DNA from: an uncultured Prevotellaceae bacterium
GTDB lineage: Bacteria > Bacteroidota > Bacteroidia > Bacteroidales > Bacteroidaceae
NCBI GenBank assembly: GCA_900316505.1
Contig: ONDH01000006.1
Location: forward strand, 62,001-126,000
Direction: 5' to 3'
Length of the DNA: 64,000 bases
Part shown: in pieces, positions 57,457-64,000 of the stretch
Layout: every line of letters begins with the position of its first letter
Position numbering within the stretch: the stretch's first letter is position 1
Translations under genes and position numbers: made by a program
Notes under the pieces: generated by a model
What the model was told of the DNA's origin: nothing
The model's input: the letters and a program-made list of their open reading frames with translations, nothing else
Database searches by the model: none

Positions 57457-57969
57457 TTAGAGGATTTGTAGGTCTCCAATTGTCTTGGGCGTGTCTGGTT
57501 TCTTCTTGGGTGGAGACTTTACCTTGTGCGACATCATGTGCTCGTTCTTGCGCAGATTGTTTTCAGCTTCCAGCAGGGCTATGCGGGCTTCAAGCTTTTG
57601 GATGGTCATCTCGAGATGTGTCACACGAGCCTCCAGTTGTTCGTCCACCTCATCTTCCTCAGCTGGAGCAACAGTTTTCGACTGAAGGTACTCTTTCCCG
57701 TTGAGGCTTTGACTTTCTCCCTTCTTGCTCTTCTCATTTCGCTCTGTTGCCAGCTCTGGTTGGACAGATTGGACGCCATACGTCATTTTCGGTGTAGGCT
57801 TCTTCTCCACCTTGGTGGTGCCCTCTTCAATCACCACTACTTCGTTCTGTGGCATAGGGACAGCAAAGCCGTCTTCGTCTTCGACCAGCACAATGCCTCC
57901 TTGACGGAAACCAGTGATTTTACCGCCACCCACATCGTTCAGAAATCTTACTTTATCACCAATTTTCAT
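57457..57969 (-). CDS. DUF2027-type N-terminal domain protein with coiled coil
   Basis: The N-terminus MKIGDKVRFLNDVGGGKITGF then VLVEDEDGFAVPMPQNEVVVIE is the start of DUF2027 proteins of Bacteroidales. Usual members continue with a larger C-terminal part that this protein lacks; here a polar linker and a leucine-rich coiled coil (LEMTIQKLEARIALLEAENN) follow to 170 residues. A truncated or alternative form of the family. A -7 box on the minus strand (57992-57999) lies 22 bp upstream. Function unknown. Confidence 0.75.
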   Translation of the reverse strand: MKIGDKVRFLNDVGGGKITGFRQGGIVLVEDEDGFAVPMPQNEVVVIEEGTTKVEKKPTPKMTYGVQSVQPELATERNEKSKKGESQSLNGKEYLQSKTVAPAEEDEVDEQLEARVTHLEMTIQKLEARIALLEAENNLRKNEHMMSHKVKSPPKKKPDTPKTIGDLQIL

Positions 57970-57991
57970 AATGGAAGTTGTTTTTGATATG

Positions 57992-57999
57992 CAAAAGTA
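57992..57999 (-). promoter_or_regulatory. Promoter -7 box for the DUF2027-type gene
   Basis: The minus strand reads TACTTTTGCATATC, a TAnnTTTG box close before the start at 57969. It probably drives the operon 57969-55475. Confidence 0.6.
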
Positions 58000-58031
58000 A
58001 GGAAAATGTGGGAAGAATGAAAAAAATATGA

Positions 58032-58039
58032 TAACTTTG
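58032..58039 (+). promoter_or_regulatory. Promoter -7 box for the gene at 58115
   Basis: TAACTTTG followed by CA, about 75 bp before ATG 58115, divergent from the minus-strand box at 57992. Confidence 0.6.
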
Positions 58040-58114
58040 CATCGTTTTTCGTGCGTAAGATGAGTTTTGAGGGCTGATTTTGATTTTTATGCACACATAT
58101 TATAATAATGTGTA

Positions 58115-58657
58115 ATGAAGAAGAACTATTATAGCATTGCCATCGAACGGTATTTTAGCACTCCCGTGCCTTATTTTCTGATTGGGACAGTTCCTTTGAT
58201 GCTGTATGGTTACTATGAGAGTGACGTGTGGTTTTGGTTGGGAATGGCGCTGACAGTTGCCGTATTTGCCCTTAACCATTTTATGATGCATTCGCTGACT
58301 AGCACGTTTGGGCTGTATGCCACGAAGAAGCAAGTGGACTATGTGAGCAATTTCTGTGTGGGTAAGAATGATGTGTTTTCGGAGCAGGAGAGTAACCGAT
58401 TGATGGAAATGATTGCGGAACAGTCAGGCAACTCCCGCATCAACATCGAGGATTACATTAACTATATCAATCATCAGTTGGAGGAGAAGTCGAACAATGG
58501 TAATGCTGAAGCCACTTATTGGTTGGGAATTTATCATCGTAGTTTGGGTGAGGCAGACAACCATAATATAGTGGCTCGTGAATTGATTGAAAAATCAGCG
58601 AAGATGGGTTTTGAACGTGCCAAAAAGCTACAAGAACGTGCCCGGAAGTGGGTTTAA
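58115..58657 (+). CDS. Hypothetical membrane protein
   Basis: The 180-residue protein has two hydrophobic segments near the N-terminus (PVPYFLIGTVPLMLYGYY and VWFWLGMALTVAVFALNHF, about residues 15-50), then a soluble helical part (MEMIAEQSGNSRINIEDYINY; Sel1-like tail TYWLGIYHRSLGEADNHNIVARELIEKSAKMG cut by linkers). The last 60 residues resemble one Sel1/TPR-like repeat (A-x-Y-W-L-G-x-x-Y). No function recognised. It has its own promoter box. Confidence 0.65.
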   Translation: MKKNYYSIAIERYFSTPVPYFLIGTVPLMLYGYYESDVWFWLGMALTVAVFALNHFMMHSLTSTFGLYATKKQVDYVSNFCVGKNDVFSEQESNRLMEMIAEQSGNSRINIEDYINYINHQLEEKSNNGNAEATYWLGIYHRSLGEADNHNIVARELIEKSAKMGFERAKKLQERARKWV

Positions 58658-58689
58658 TTGCCTGTTTTTGTGAAAAAAATGCCGTAAAG

Positions 58690-58721
58690 TTTTGTGTTTA
58701 AAGAAATTTGCCGTAATTTTG
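58690..58721 (+). promoter_or_regulatory. Promoter of rpsU
   Basis: TTTTG (58690-58694) and TAATTTTG (58714-58721), 19 bp apart, match the Bacteroidetes consensus well. A leader of about 65 nt precedes rpsU. Confidence 0.75.
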
Positions 58722-58789
58722 CCGACCGTTGGGAAAATCCCAGCGGTTTTTAATGTTATTTTATAATTAATTTACTAAAAAGAATTGTA

Positions 58790-58981
58790 ATGATTATTGT
58801 ACCTGTAAAAGAGGGCGAGAACATTGAGAGAGCTCTCAAAAAGTTCAAGAGAAAGGCCGAGAAAACTGGCATCATCAAGGAGGTTCGCAGCCGTAAGCAG
58901 TTTAACAAGCCATCTGTTGTGAAGCGCGAGAAGATGCAGCACGCCATCTACGTGAACAAACTCCATCAAGAAGAGGAGTAA
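58790..58981 (+). CDS. rpsU: 30S ribosomal protein S21
   Basis: The 63-residue basic protein begins MIIVPVKEGENIERALKKF and contains FKRKAEKTGIIKEVRSRKQF and KPSVVKREKMQHAI, the typical bS21 core. It sits on the 30S platform near the anti-Shine-Dalgarno, and in Bacteroidetes takes part in sequestering it. A good promoter lies just upstream. Neighbouring recombinase, hpf, tRNA and tuf genes are the conserved Bacteroidetes context. Confidence 0.96.
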   Translation: MIIVPVKEGENIERALKKFKRKAEKTGIIKEVRSRKQFNKPSVVKREKMQHAIYVNKLHQEEE

Positions 58982-59104
58982 GAAGCCTTTGAGGACATAA
59001 AACTCTCAGGAATTCGAAAAAAAAGACAGATTAACAAAGTTTTCGGTCGAAAATTTTGTCGTTTGGCGAAAATGTCATAAATTAGTCGCAGAAAACGATG
59101 AAAC

Positions 59105-59998
59105 ATGGAACTGTGGACTGATTCTTTCCTGGAATATCTGGGTGCAGAGCGGAATTATTCGTCAGCAACCATCGAGTCTTATGCGAAAGACTTGTCAATG
59201 TTTCAGGAGTTCCTCGAGGAGCAGAATCCGGACTCTTCATGGACTGCCGTTGAGGCAGAGGATGTGAGGGAATGGGTGATTTACCTGCTTGATGAGCGGA
59301 AAATGGAAGCATCCTCGGTCAATAGGAGGTTGAGTGCATTACGCTCTTTCTACAAATATCTTCGTAGAGTGGGGCTGGTGAACATCAATCCGATGGAAAA
59401 AGTGGTCGCTCCGAAAAAGAAACGTCCTTTACCTTATTTCGTGAGGGAATCGGAAATGGACAGGCTGCTAGAGTTGACCGCTGAGGACAGAAGTTTTAAG
59501 GGCGTCAGAGATAGACTCGTCTTGATGATGTTCTATGAAACCGGAATCAGACGCGCAGAGTTGTTGGGTATGACTGATGCAAGTGTGGATCTTATTGCCA
59601 AGCAAATCAAAGTGACGGGAAAACGAAACAAACAACGTATTGTCCCGTTTGGCAAAGAATTGGAAAGTGAAATATGTGCCTATCGGATGGCTCGTGAAGA
59701 GACGTTGGGACGGCAGGCTTTCCCGGCCTTGTTTGTGACCGATGAGGGAACACCGATGAATGAGACCCAAGTCTCGAAAATCGTGAAAGATAATCTCTCG
59801 AAGGTGACTACTATCAAGAAAAGAAGCCCGCATGTGCTTCGCCATTCATTTGCCACTGCAATGCTGAACAATCATGCTGACTTGACTTCCATCCAGAAGT
59901 TACTTGGACATGAAAGTGTTGCCACTACGGAAATCTACACACATGTTTCATTCGAAGAACTGAAAAGTGAGTACAAGAATGCGCATCCGCGCAAGTAA
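59105..59998 (+). CDS. Tyrosine recombinase (XerC/XerD-like)
   Basis: The 297-residue protein has a core-binding domain (FLEYLGAERNYSSATIESYAKDL; VNRRLSALRSFYKYL) and a catalytic domain with the R-K-H-R-H-Y residues: ETGIRRAELLGM (Arg), KVTGKRNKQRIVPFG (Lys), HVLRHSFATAML (H-x-x-R), LLGHESVATTEIYTHV (His and Tyr nucleophile). It is likely a chromosome-dimer-resolution Xer protein rather than a phage integrase, as it sits in the conserved rpsU-hpf-tuf neighbourhood and no element boundaries are seen. Confidence 0.85.
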   Translation: MELWTDSFLEYLGAERNYSSATIESYAKDLSMFQEFLEEQNPDSSWTAVEAEDVREWVIYLLDERKMEASSVNRRLSALRSFYKYLRRVGLVNINPMEKVVAPKKKRPLPYFVRESEMDRLLELTAEDRSFKGVRDRLVLMMFYETGIRRAELLGMTDASVDLIAKQIKVTGKRNKQRIVPFGKELESEICAYRMAREETLGRQAFPALFVTDEGTPMNETQVSKIVKDNLSKVTTIKKRSPHVLRHSFATAMLNNHADLTSIQKLLGHESVATTEIYTHVSFEELKSEYKNAHPRK

Positions 59999-60029
59999 AA
60001 ATATTGTTCAACTTAAATTATCAGTGACT

Positions 60030-60329
60030 ATGGACATTAACGTAAAGACAATCAAATTCGATGCGACGGACAAGTTGCAGGAATTCATCCAGAAGAAAGT
60101 TGGAAAACTGGACAAACTTTGCAACGATATAAGAAAGGTTGAGGTGTCATTGAAGGTCGTGAAACCAGAGACGGCAATGAACAAGCAGGCGAGCCTAACT
60201 GTAGTGCTGCCAAAAACGGAGTTGTTTGCCGAGAAGATTTGCGACACATTTGAAGAAGCAATCATGGAATCGCTGGCTGCAATTGAAAAACAGCTTGGCA
60301 AATACAAAGAAAAACAGACAAATATTTAA
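60030..60329 (+). CDS. hpf: Ribosome hibernation promoting factor (short form)
   Basis: Start ATG 60030 (MDINVKTIKFDATDKLQEF); an in-frame ATG at 59967 would overlap the recombinase and is less likely. The 99 residues form the HPF/YfiA alpha-beta domain: QKKVGKLDKLCNDIRKVEVSLK, ASLTVVLPKTELFAEKICDTFEEA. It inactivates or stores 70S/100S ribosomes in stationary phase. The position directly after the recombinase is typical of Bacteroidetes. Confidence 0.93.
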   Translation: MDINVKTIKFDATDKLQEFIQKKVGKLDKLCNDIRKVEVSLKVVKPETAMNKQASLTVVLPKTELFAEKICDTFEEAIMESLAAIEKQLGKYKEKQTNI

Positions 60330-60346
60330 AAAAGTCTGTAAAAAAG

Positions 60347-60377
60347 TTTTGCATTTGCAAAATAATGCCTAAATTTG
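60347..60377 (+). promoter_or_regulatory. Promoter of the tRNA-Thr / tuf transcription unit
   Basis: TTTTG (60347-60351) and TAAATTTG (60370-60377), 18 bp apart. It lies 42 bp before the first tRNA and probably drives tRNAs, tuf and beyond. Confidence 0.75.
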
Positions 60378-60419
60378 CACCCGTTTCGCATGGATTCGTC
60401 TGTGCGAACGGTTTTATAA

Positions 60420-60493
60420 GCCTCTTTAGCTCAGTTGGCCAGAGCACGTGATTTGTAATCTCGGGGTCGTTGGTTCGAATCCGACAAGAGGCT
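60420..60493 (+). tRNA. tRNA-Thr (anticodon TGT)
   Basis: Acceptor GCCTCTT/AAGAGGC pairs 7 bp, D-arm GCTC...GAGC, anticodon loop TTTGTAA (TGT), T-arm GTTGG-TTCGAAT-CCGAC. The anticodon stem has one mismatch. CCA is not encoded. Confidence 0.95.
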
Positions 60494-60580
60494 CTGAAAC
60501 GGGGCGAAAGGCGGGGTGACCAGATTAACTGGAAATACATTATTAATATATAAGGAGAAAAGTGCTTTGTGCACAGAAAG

Positions 60581-60652
<72 letters not shown>

Positions 60653-60718
60653 CTCCAAAAGATATAAGAGATCAATAAAAACAAATTTAATAACTCTAAA
60701 GAAAAAAGGTTTTTAGCT

Positions 60719-61906
60719 ATGGCAAAAGAAACATTCGTGCGTACCAAACCACACGTAAACATTGGTACAATCGGTCACGTTGACCACGGTAAGACTACTC
60801 TTACTGCTGCGATTTCTAAGGTTCTTCATGAGAAGGGCTTCGGTTCTGAGGAAGTTAAGTCTTTCGATCAGATTGACAATGCTCCAGAAGAGAAGGAGCG
60901 TGGTATCACTATCAACACTGCTCACATCGAGTATGAAACGGCTAACCGTCACTACGCTCACGTGGACTGTCCTGGACACGCCGACTATGTGAAGAACATG
61001 GTAACTGGTGCTGCTCAGATGGACGGTGCTATCATCGTGGTTGCTGCTACTGATGGTCCTATGCCACAGACTCGTGAGCACATCCTTCTTGCTCGTCAGG
61101 TGAACGTGCCTCGTCTTGTTGTGTTCATGAACAAGTGTGACATGGTTGACGATGAGGAAATGCTTGAGCTCGTTGAGATGGATATGCAGGATCTTCTTGC
61201 TCAGTATGACTTCGAGGCTGAGACTCCTATCATCCGTGGTTCTGCTCTTGGTGCCCTCAATGGTGTTCCAGAGTGGGAAGACAAGGTGATGGAACTCATG
61301 GACGCTTGCGACACTTGGATTCAGGAGCCTGTTCGCGACGTTGATAAGCCATTCTTGATGCCTGTTGAGGACGTGTTCTCTATCACAGGTCGTGGTACAG
61401 TGGCTACTGGCCGTATCGAGACTGGTGTTGTGAAGGTAGGTGACGAAGTTCAACTCCTCGGTCTTGGTGAAGATGCTAAGTCTGTCGTTACTGGTGTTGA
61501 GATGTTCCGTAAGATTCTTCCTGAAGGTATGGCTGGTGACAACGTAGGTCTTCTCCTCCGTGGAATCGACAAGAAGGATGTGAAGCGTGGTATGGTGATT
61601 ACTCACCCTGGAGTTATCACTCCTCACAAAGGTTTCAAGGCTTCTATCTACGTGCTGAAAAAGGAAGAAGGTGGTCGTCACACTCCATTCAAGAATCACT
61701 ATCGTCCACAGTTCTATCTCCGTACCATGGACTGTACAGGTGAGATTTCTCTCCCAGACGGAGTTGAAATGGTAATGCCTGGTGACAACGTGGAGATCAA
61801 GGTTGAACTTATCTACCCAGTTGCTATCAACGTAGGTCTTCGTTTCGCTATCCGCGAAGGTGGCCGCACCGTTGGTTCTGGTCAGATTACAGAGGTTTTT
61901 GATTAA
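60719..61906 (+). CDS. tuf: Elongation factor Tu
   Basis: EF-Tu, 395 residues, the usual length. GTPase motifs are [10 protein letters not shown] (G1), [12 protein letters not shown] (G2), DCPGHADY (G3), [10 protein letters not shown] (G4, NKxD) and GSALGAL (G5). It delivers aminoacyl-tRNA to the ribosome. Strong codon bias (GGT, GCT, CGT) shows high expression. The gene sits between the tRNA-Thr pair and tRNA-Trp, as in other Bacteroidetes. Confidence 0.99.
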   Translation: MAKETFVRTKPHVNIGTIGHVDHGKTTLTAAISKVLHEKGFGSEEVKSFDQIDNAPEEKERGITINTAHIEYETANRHYAHVDCPGHADYVKNMVTGAAQMDGAIIVVAATDGPMPQTREHILLARQVNVPRLVVFMNKCDMVDDEEMLELVEMDMQDLLAQYDFEAETPIIRGSALGALNGVPEWEDKVMELMDACDTWIQEPVRDVDKPFLMPVEDVFSITGRGTVATGRIETGVVKVGDEVQLLGLGEDAKSVVTGVEMFRKILPEGMAGDNVGLLLRGIDKKDVKRGMVITHPGVITPHKGFKASIYVLKKEEGGRHTPFKNHYRPQFYLRTMDCTGEISLPDGVEMVMPGDNVEIKVELIYPVAINVGLRFAIREGGRTVGSGQITEVFD

Positions 61907-61933
61907 TCGATTGATCAACAATACTCAAGATAT

Positions 61934-61964
61934 GGTGTCAAGGGACATTTTGTCGCTTGACACC
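61934..61964 (+). terminator. Hairpin between tuf and tRNA-Trp
   Basis: GGTGTCAAG (61934-61942) pairs with CTTGACACC (61956-61964), with an inner GACA/TGTC pair. No T-tract follows, so it is more likely a processing or attenuation hairpin than a full terminator. Confidence 0.6.
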
Positions 61965-61970
61965 TAATCT

Positions 61971-62043
61971 ACGGGAATAGCTCAGTTGGCAGAGCACTGG
62001 TCTCCAAAACCAGGTGTCGGGAGTTCGAGCCTCTCTTCCCGTG
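61971..62043 (+). tRNA. tRNA-Trp (anticodon CCA)
   Basis: Acceptor ACGGGAA/TTCCCGT, D-arm GCTC...GAGC, anticodon stem CTGGT/ACCAG with loop CTCCAAA (CCA), T-arm with TTCGAGC. CCA tail not encoded. It directly precedes secE. Confidence 0.95.
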
Positions 62044-62061
62044 CAAAAATCATGTAAGAAT

Positions 62062-62256
62062 ATGAATAGTATTATCACATATTGCAAAGAATCCTACGAT
62101 GAACTTGTTCACAAGGTGACTTGGCCAACCAACAAAGAGTTGACTTCGCAGGCGATACTTGTATTATCAGCTTCCATCATTATCGCCTTGCTGGTCTGGA
62201 TCGTAGACACTGCTTTCGAGGAGCTTATGAAGCTCGTGTATTCACTCTTTAATTAA
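62062..62256 (+). CDS. secE: Preprotein translocase subunit SecE
   Basis: The 64-residue protein starts at ATG 62062 ([19 protein letters not shown]); a frame reaching into tRNA-Trp (62014) is discounted. The cytosolic amphipathic helix [18 protein letters not shown] carries the conserved V-x-W-P, followed by one transmembrane segment ([21 protein letters not shown]). It is part of SecYEG at the inner membrane. The order tRNA-Trp, secE, nusG, rplK, rplA is the standard bacterial cluster. Confidence 0.96.
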   Translation: MNSIITYCKESYDELVHKVTWPTNKELTSQAILVLSASIIIALLVWIVDTAFEELMKLVYSLFN

Positions 62257-62270
62257 TTGTTAGGAGTAAT

Positions 62271-62891
62271 ATGGCAGAATCAGATGTTAGAATTGATGAG
62301 AAAACAGGCCTTAAGATTTGGGCGAACAAATCTAAGGATGCCCCTGTTTTGAGATGGTATGTCCTCAAGGCTATTAGTGGTAAAGAGGCTTCAGTCAAGG
62401 AATACATTGAACTTGACATGAAGAACCATGGATATGAGGACAGAGTGTCTCAAGTTCTCATCCCTCAAGAGAACATTATCAAGGTAGGCGCCAATAATAA
62501 GCGTATACCAGCTAAGAGGAATCTTCTTCCTGGCTATGTTCTTGTAGAGGCTGCTCTCGATGGCGAGATTACGCATATGCTTCGAAACACACCCAATGTG
62601 CTCGGATTCCTTGGCGGCACTGACAAGCCTTCTCCTGTTCGTCAGGCAGAGGTGAACAGGATGCTGGGTCTTGGAGCTGAGTCAGAGGATGGTTTTGCAG
62701 AAGCGGTTGTCAATGTTGACTTCCTTGTGGGTGAGTCTGTCAAAGTGAATGACGGACCTTTCACGGGCTTCGATGGTGTCATTGAAGAGGTCAACACGGA
62801 CAAGCAGAAACTCAAGGTTTCGGTCAAGATATTCGGAAGGGTGACACCTCTCGAATTGGCCTTCACGCAGGTTTCAAAGGAACTTGCCTGA
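62271..62891 (+). CDS. nusG: Transcription termination/antitermination factor NusG
   Basis: The 206-residue protein has the NGN domain ([41 protein letters not shown]) and the KOW domain ([19 protein letters not shown]). It binds RNA polymerase and couples transcription with translation or Rho. It is the housekeeping relative of UpxY at 1292, with which it competes for polymerase. Between secE and rplK in the usual order. Confidence 0.97.
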   Translation: MAESDVRIDEKTGLKIWANKSKDAPVLRWYVLKAISGKEASVKEYIELDMKNHGYEDRVSQVLIPQENIIKVGANNKRIPAKRNLLPGYVLVEAALDGEITHMLRNTPNVLGFLGGTDKPSPVRQAEVNRMLGLGAESEDGFAEAVVNVDFLVGESVKVNDGPFTGFDGVIEEVNTDKQKLKVSVKIFGRVTPLELAFTQVSKELA

Positions 62892-62945
62892 TGTTACGCG
62901 GGCATATCCTTTTTATCGTTAAATTATTAAATACAGAATTAAAAA

Positions 62946-63386
62946 ATGGCTAAAGAAGTTGCTGGATTAATCAAATTGCAGATTAAGGGCGGTGCAGCTA
63001 ATCCATCCCCTCCAGTAGGACCTGCTTTGGGTTCTAAGGGAATCAACATCATGGATTTCTGTAAAGCATTCAACGCCAGAACTCAGGATAAGGCAGGAAA
63101 AGTTCTTCCAGTCGTTATCACTTACTATGCTGATAAGTCTTATGATTTCGTAATCAAGACTCCACCTGCTGCTATTCAGCTGATGGAGGCTGCCAAGATT
63201 AAGAAGGGTTCTGCAGAACCTAACCGTAAGAAGGTGGCAGAGGTGACATGGGATCAGATTCGTACTATCGCAGAAGATAAGATGCCTGATTTGAATTGCT
63301 TTACAATCGAGTCTGCAATGTCTATGATTGCAGGTACAGCAAGAAGTATGGGTATTAAAGTTAAAGGAGAATTCCCTGGTAAATAA
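62946..63386 (+). CDS. rplK: 50S ribosomal protein L11
   Basis: The 146-residue uL11 shows [36 protein letters not shown], and the C-terminal RNA-binding domain [21 protein letters not shown]. It is part of the GTPase-associated centre of the 50S subunit. It is followed after 16 bp by rplA. Confidence 0.98.
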   Translation: MAKEVAGLIKLQIKGGAANPSPPVGPALGSKGINIMDFCKAFNARTQDKAGKVLPVVITYYADKSYDFVIKTPPAAIQLMEAAKIKKGSAEPNRKKVAEVTWDQIRTIAEDKMPDLNCFTIESAMSMIAGTARSMGIKVKGEFPGK

Positions 63387-63402
63387 TTAAAAATTCAATC
63401 AA

Positions 63403-64000
63403 ATGAGTAAACTATCAAAAAATCAGAAAGCAGTTGCTGACAAGGTTGAAGCAGGGAAGGAATACACATTGGCTGAGGCATCTCAGTTGGTGAAGGACAT
63501 TACTTTCACTAAGTTTGATGCTTCTCTTGACATCGACATCCGTCTTGGAGTTGACCCTCGTAAGGCAAACCAGATGGTTCGTGGTGTTGTGTCTCTCCCT
63601 AACGGAACCGGTAAGGAAGTTCGTGTCCTTGCACTCGTTACTTCTGATCAAGTTGCTGCTGCTACAGAAGCAGGTGCTGACTATGTTGGTCTTGAAGAAT
63701 ATATCGACAAGATCAAGGGTGGTTGGACAGATATCGATGTCATCATCACTATGCCTTCTTGCATGGGTAAGATTGGTGCTCTCGGTCGTGTCCTCGGTCC
63801 TCGTGGATTGATGCCAAACCCAAAGAGCGGCACTGTGACTATGGACGTTGCGAAGGCTATCCGTGAGGTGAAGCAGGGTAAGATTGATTTCAAGGTGGAC
63901 AAGACTGGTATCGTTCACGCTTCTATCGGCAAGGTTTCATTCTCTGCCGAGAAGATTGCTCAGAACGCTCAGGAGTTTATCAACACCATCATCAAGTTGA
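63403..64000 (+). CDS. rplA: 50S ribosomal protein L1, 3' end beyond the window
   Basis: The frame starts at ATG 63403 ([19 protein letters not shown]) and stays open to base 64000, giving about 199 of the usual 230 residues. Sequence includes [30 protein letters not shown] and [19 protein letters not shown], the uL1 signature. It binds 23S rRNA at the L1 stalk and in many bacteria represses its own operon. Confidence 0.98.
   Translation, partial: MSKLSKNQKAVADKVEAGKEYTLAEASQLVKDITFTKFDASLDIDIRLGVDPRKANQMVRGVVSLPNGTGKEVRVLALVTSDQVAAATEAGADYVGLEEYIDKIKGGWTDIDVIITMPSCMGKIGALGRVLGPRGLMPNPKSGTVTMDVAKAIREVKQGKIDFKVDKTGIVHASIGKVSFSAEKIAQNAQEFINTIIKL

Noticed and set aside
59105..59998. Integrase of a mobile element beside tRNA genes
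   Set aside because: The surrounding genes (rpsU, hpf, tuf, ribosomal proteins) are the conserved core order, and no att-type repeat of the tRNA ends was seen.
60713..61921. 402-codon minus-strand open frame opposite tuf
   Set aside because: Exact antisense of EF-Tu; the strong codon bias of tuf removes stops on the other strand.

Overview
This window comes from a Bacteroidales genome, most likely Prevotella/Segatella-like. Several things point there: repeated promoters of the Bacteroidetes type (TAnnTTTG with an upstream TTTG), a NusG-like UpxY factor heading a surface-polysaccharide locus, Bacteroidetes-type lipoproteins, a rhamnose catabolic cluster, and the gene order XerC-like recombinase, hibernation factor, tRNA-Thr pair, tuf, tRNA-Trp, secE, nusG, rplK, rplA. 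The species call is inference.

Layout. 1-1041 is the 3' end of a GH27 alpha-galactosidase. 1292-27509 is a surface polysaccharide locus: upxY, nagB, wecB, acyltransferase, Wzx flippase, iron-sulfur/F420-type protein, pyruvyl transferase, deacetylase, four glycosyltransferases, Wzy polymerase, nucleotidyltransferase, WbuC cupins, initiating sugar-phosphate transferase and sugar aminotransferase. Further sugar-lipid genes follow at 41784-45214: a WecA-like transferase fused to a WbuC cupin, and a PglF/CapD-like dehydratase. The middle part is visibly AT-rich compared with the housekeeping end, as expected of exchangeable glycan loci.

Sets of accessory genes that look like conflict or defence systems sit between the polysaccharide genes. 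They are a DUF3990 gene with a partner (2440-3532), a RecB-like PD-(D/E)xK nuclease with a small partner (4636-6488), an ApeA-like HEPN protein with a ComEC-like metallo-beta-lactamase (MBL) fold protein (8852-11640), and a long co-directional island (27591-39504). The island holds a P-loop/MBL protein, an ATPase/HNH pair of Septu type, a Ser/Thr kinase, a second HEPN protein and a DUF2971 protein. Two small paralogous helicase-associated-domain proteins bracket its core. The HEPN and MBL proteins of the two loci are homologous to each other, so the same two-part module occurs twice within 30 kb. This is the best candidate for an undescribed system here.

The rest is core metabolism and information processing: a purine permease (40226-41536), rhamnose catabolism (rhaB, rhaA, MFS permease, rhaD at 45719-51020, rhaM at 57122), tadA, an ECF sigma factor operon (52641-54994), an acyl-CoA ligase, rpsU, a tyrosine recombinase, hpf, three tRNAs, tuf, secE, nusG, rplK and the start of rplA.

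Other structure worth noting: a 52-53 nt tRNA-like hairpin repeat in two places, heptad-repeat arrays (one inserted in frame in wecB), a perfect 17-bp inverted repeat inside a coding region, several cupin copies and fragments, and a repeated promoter-like block before rhaB.
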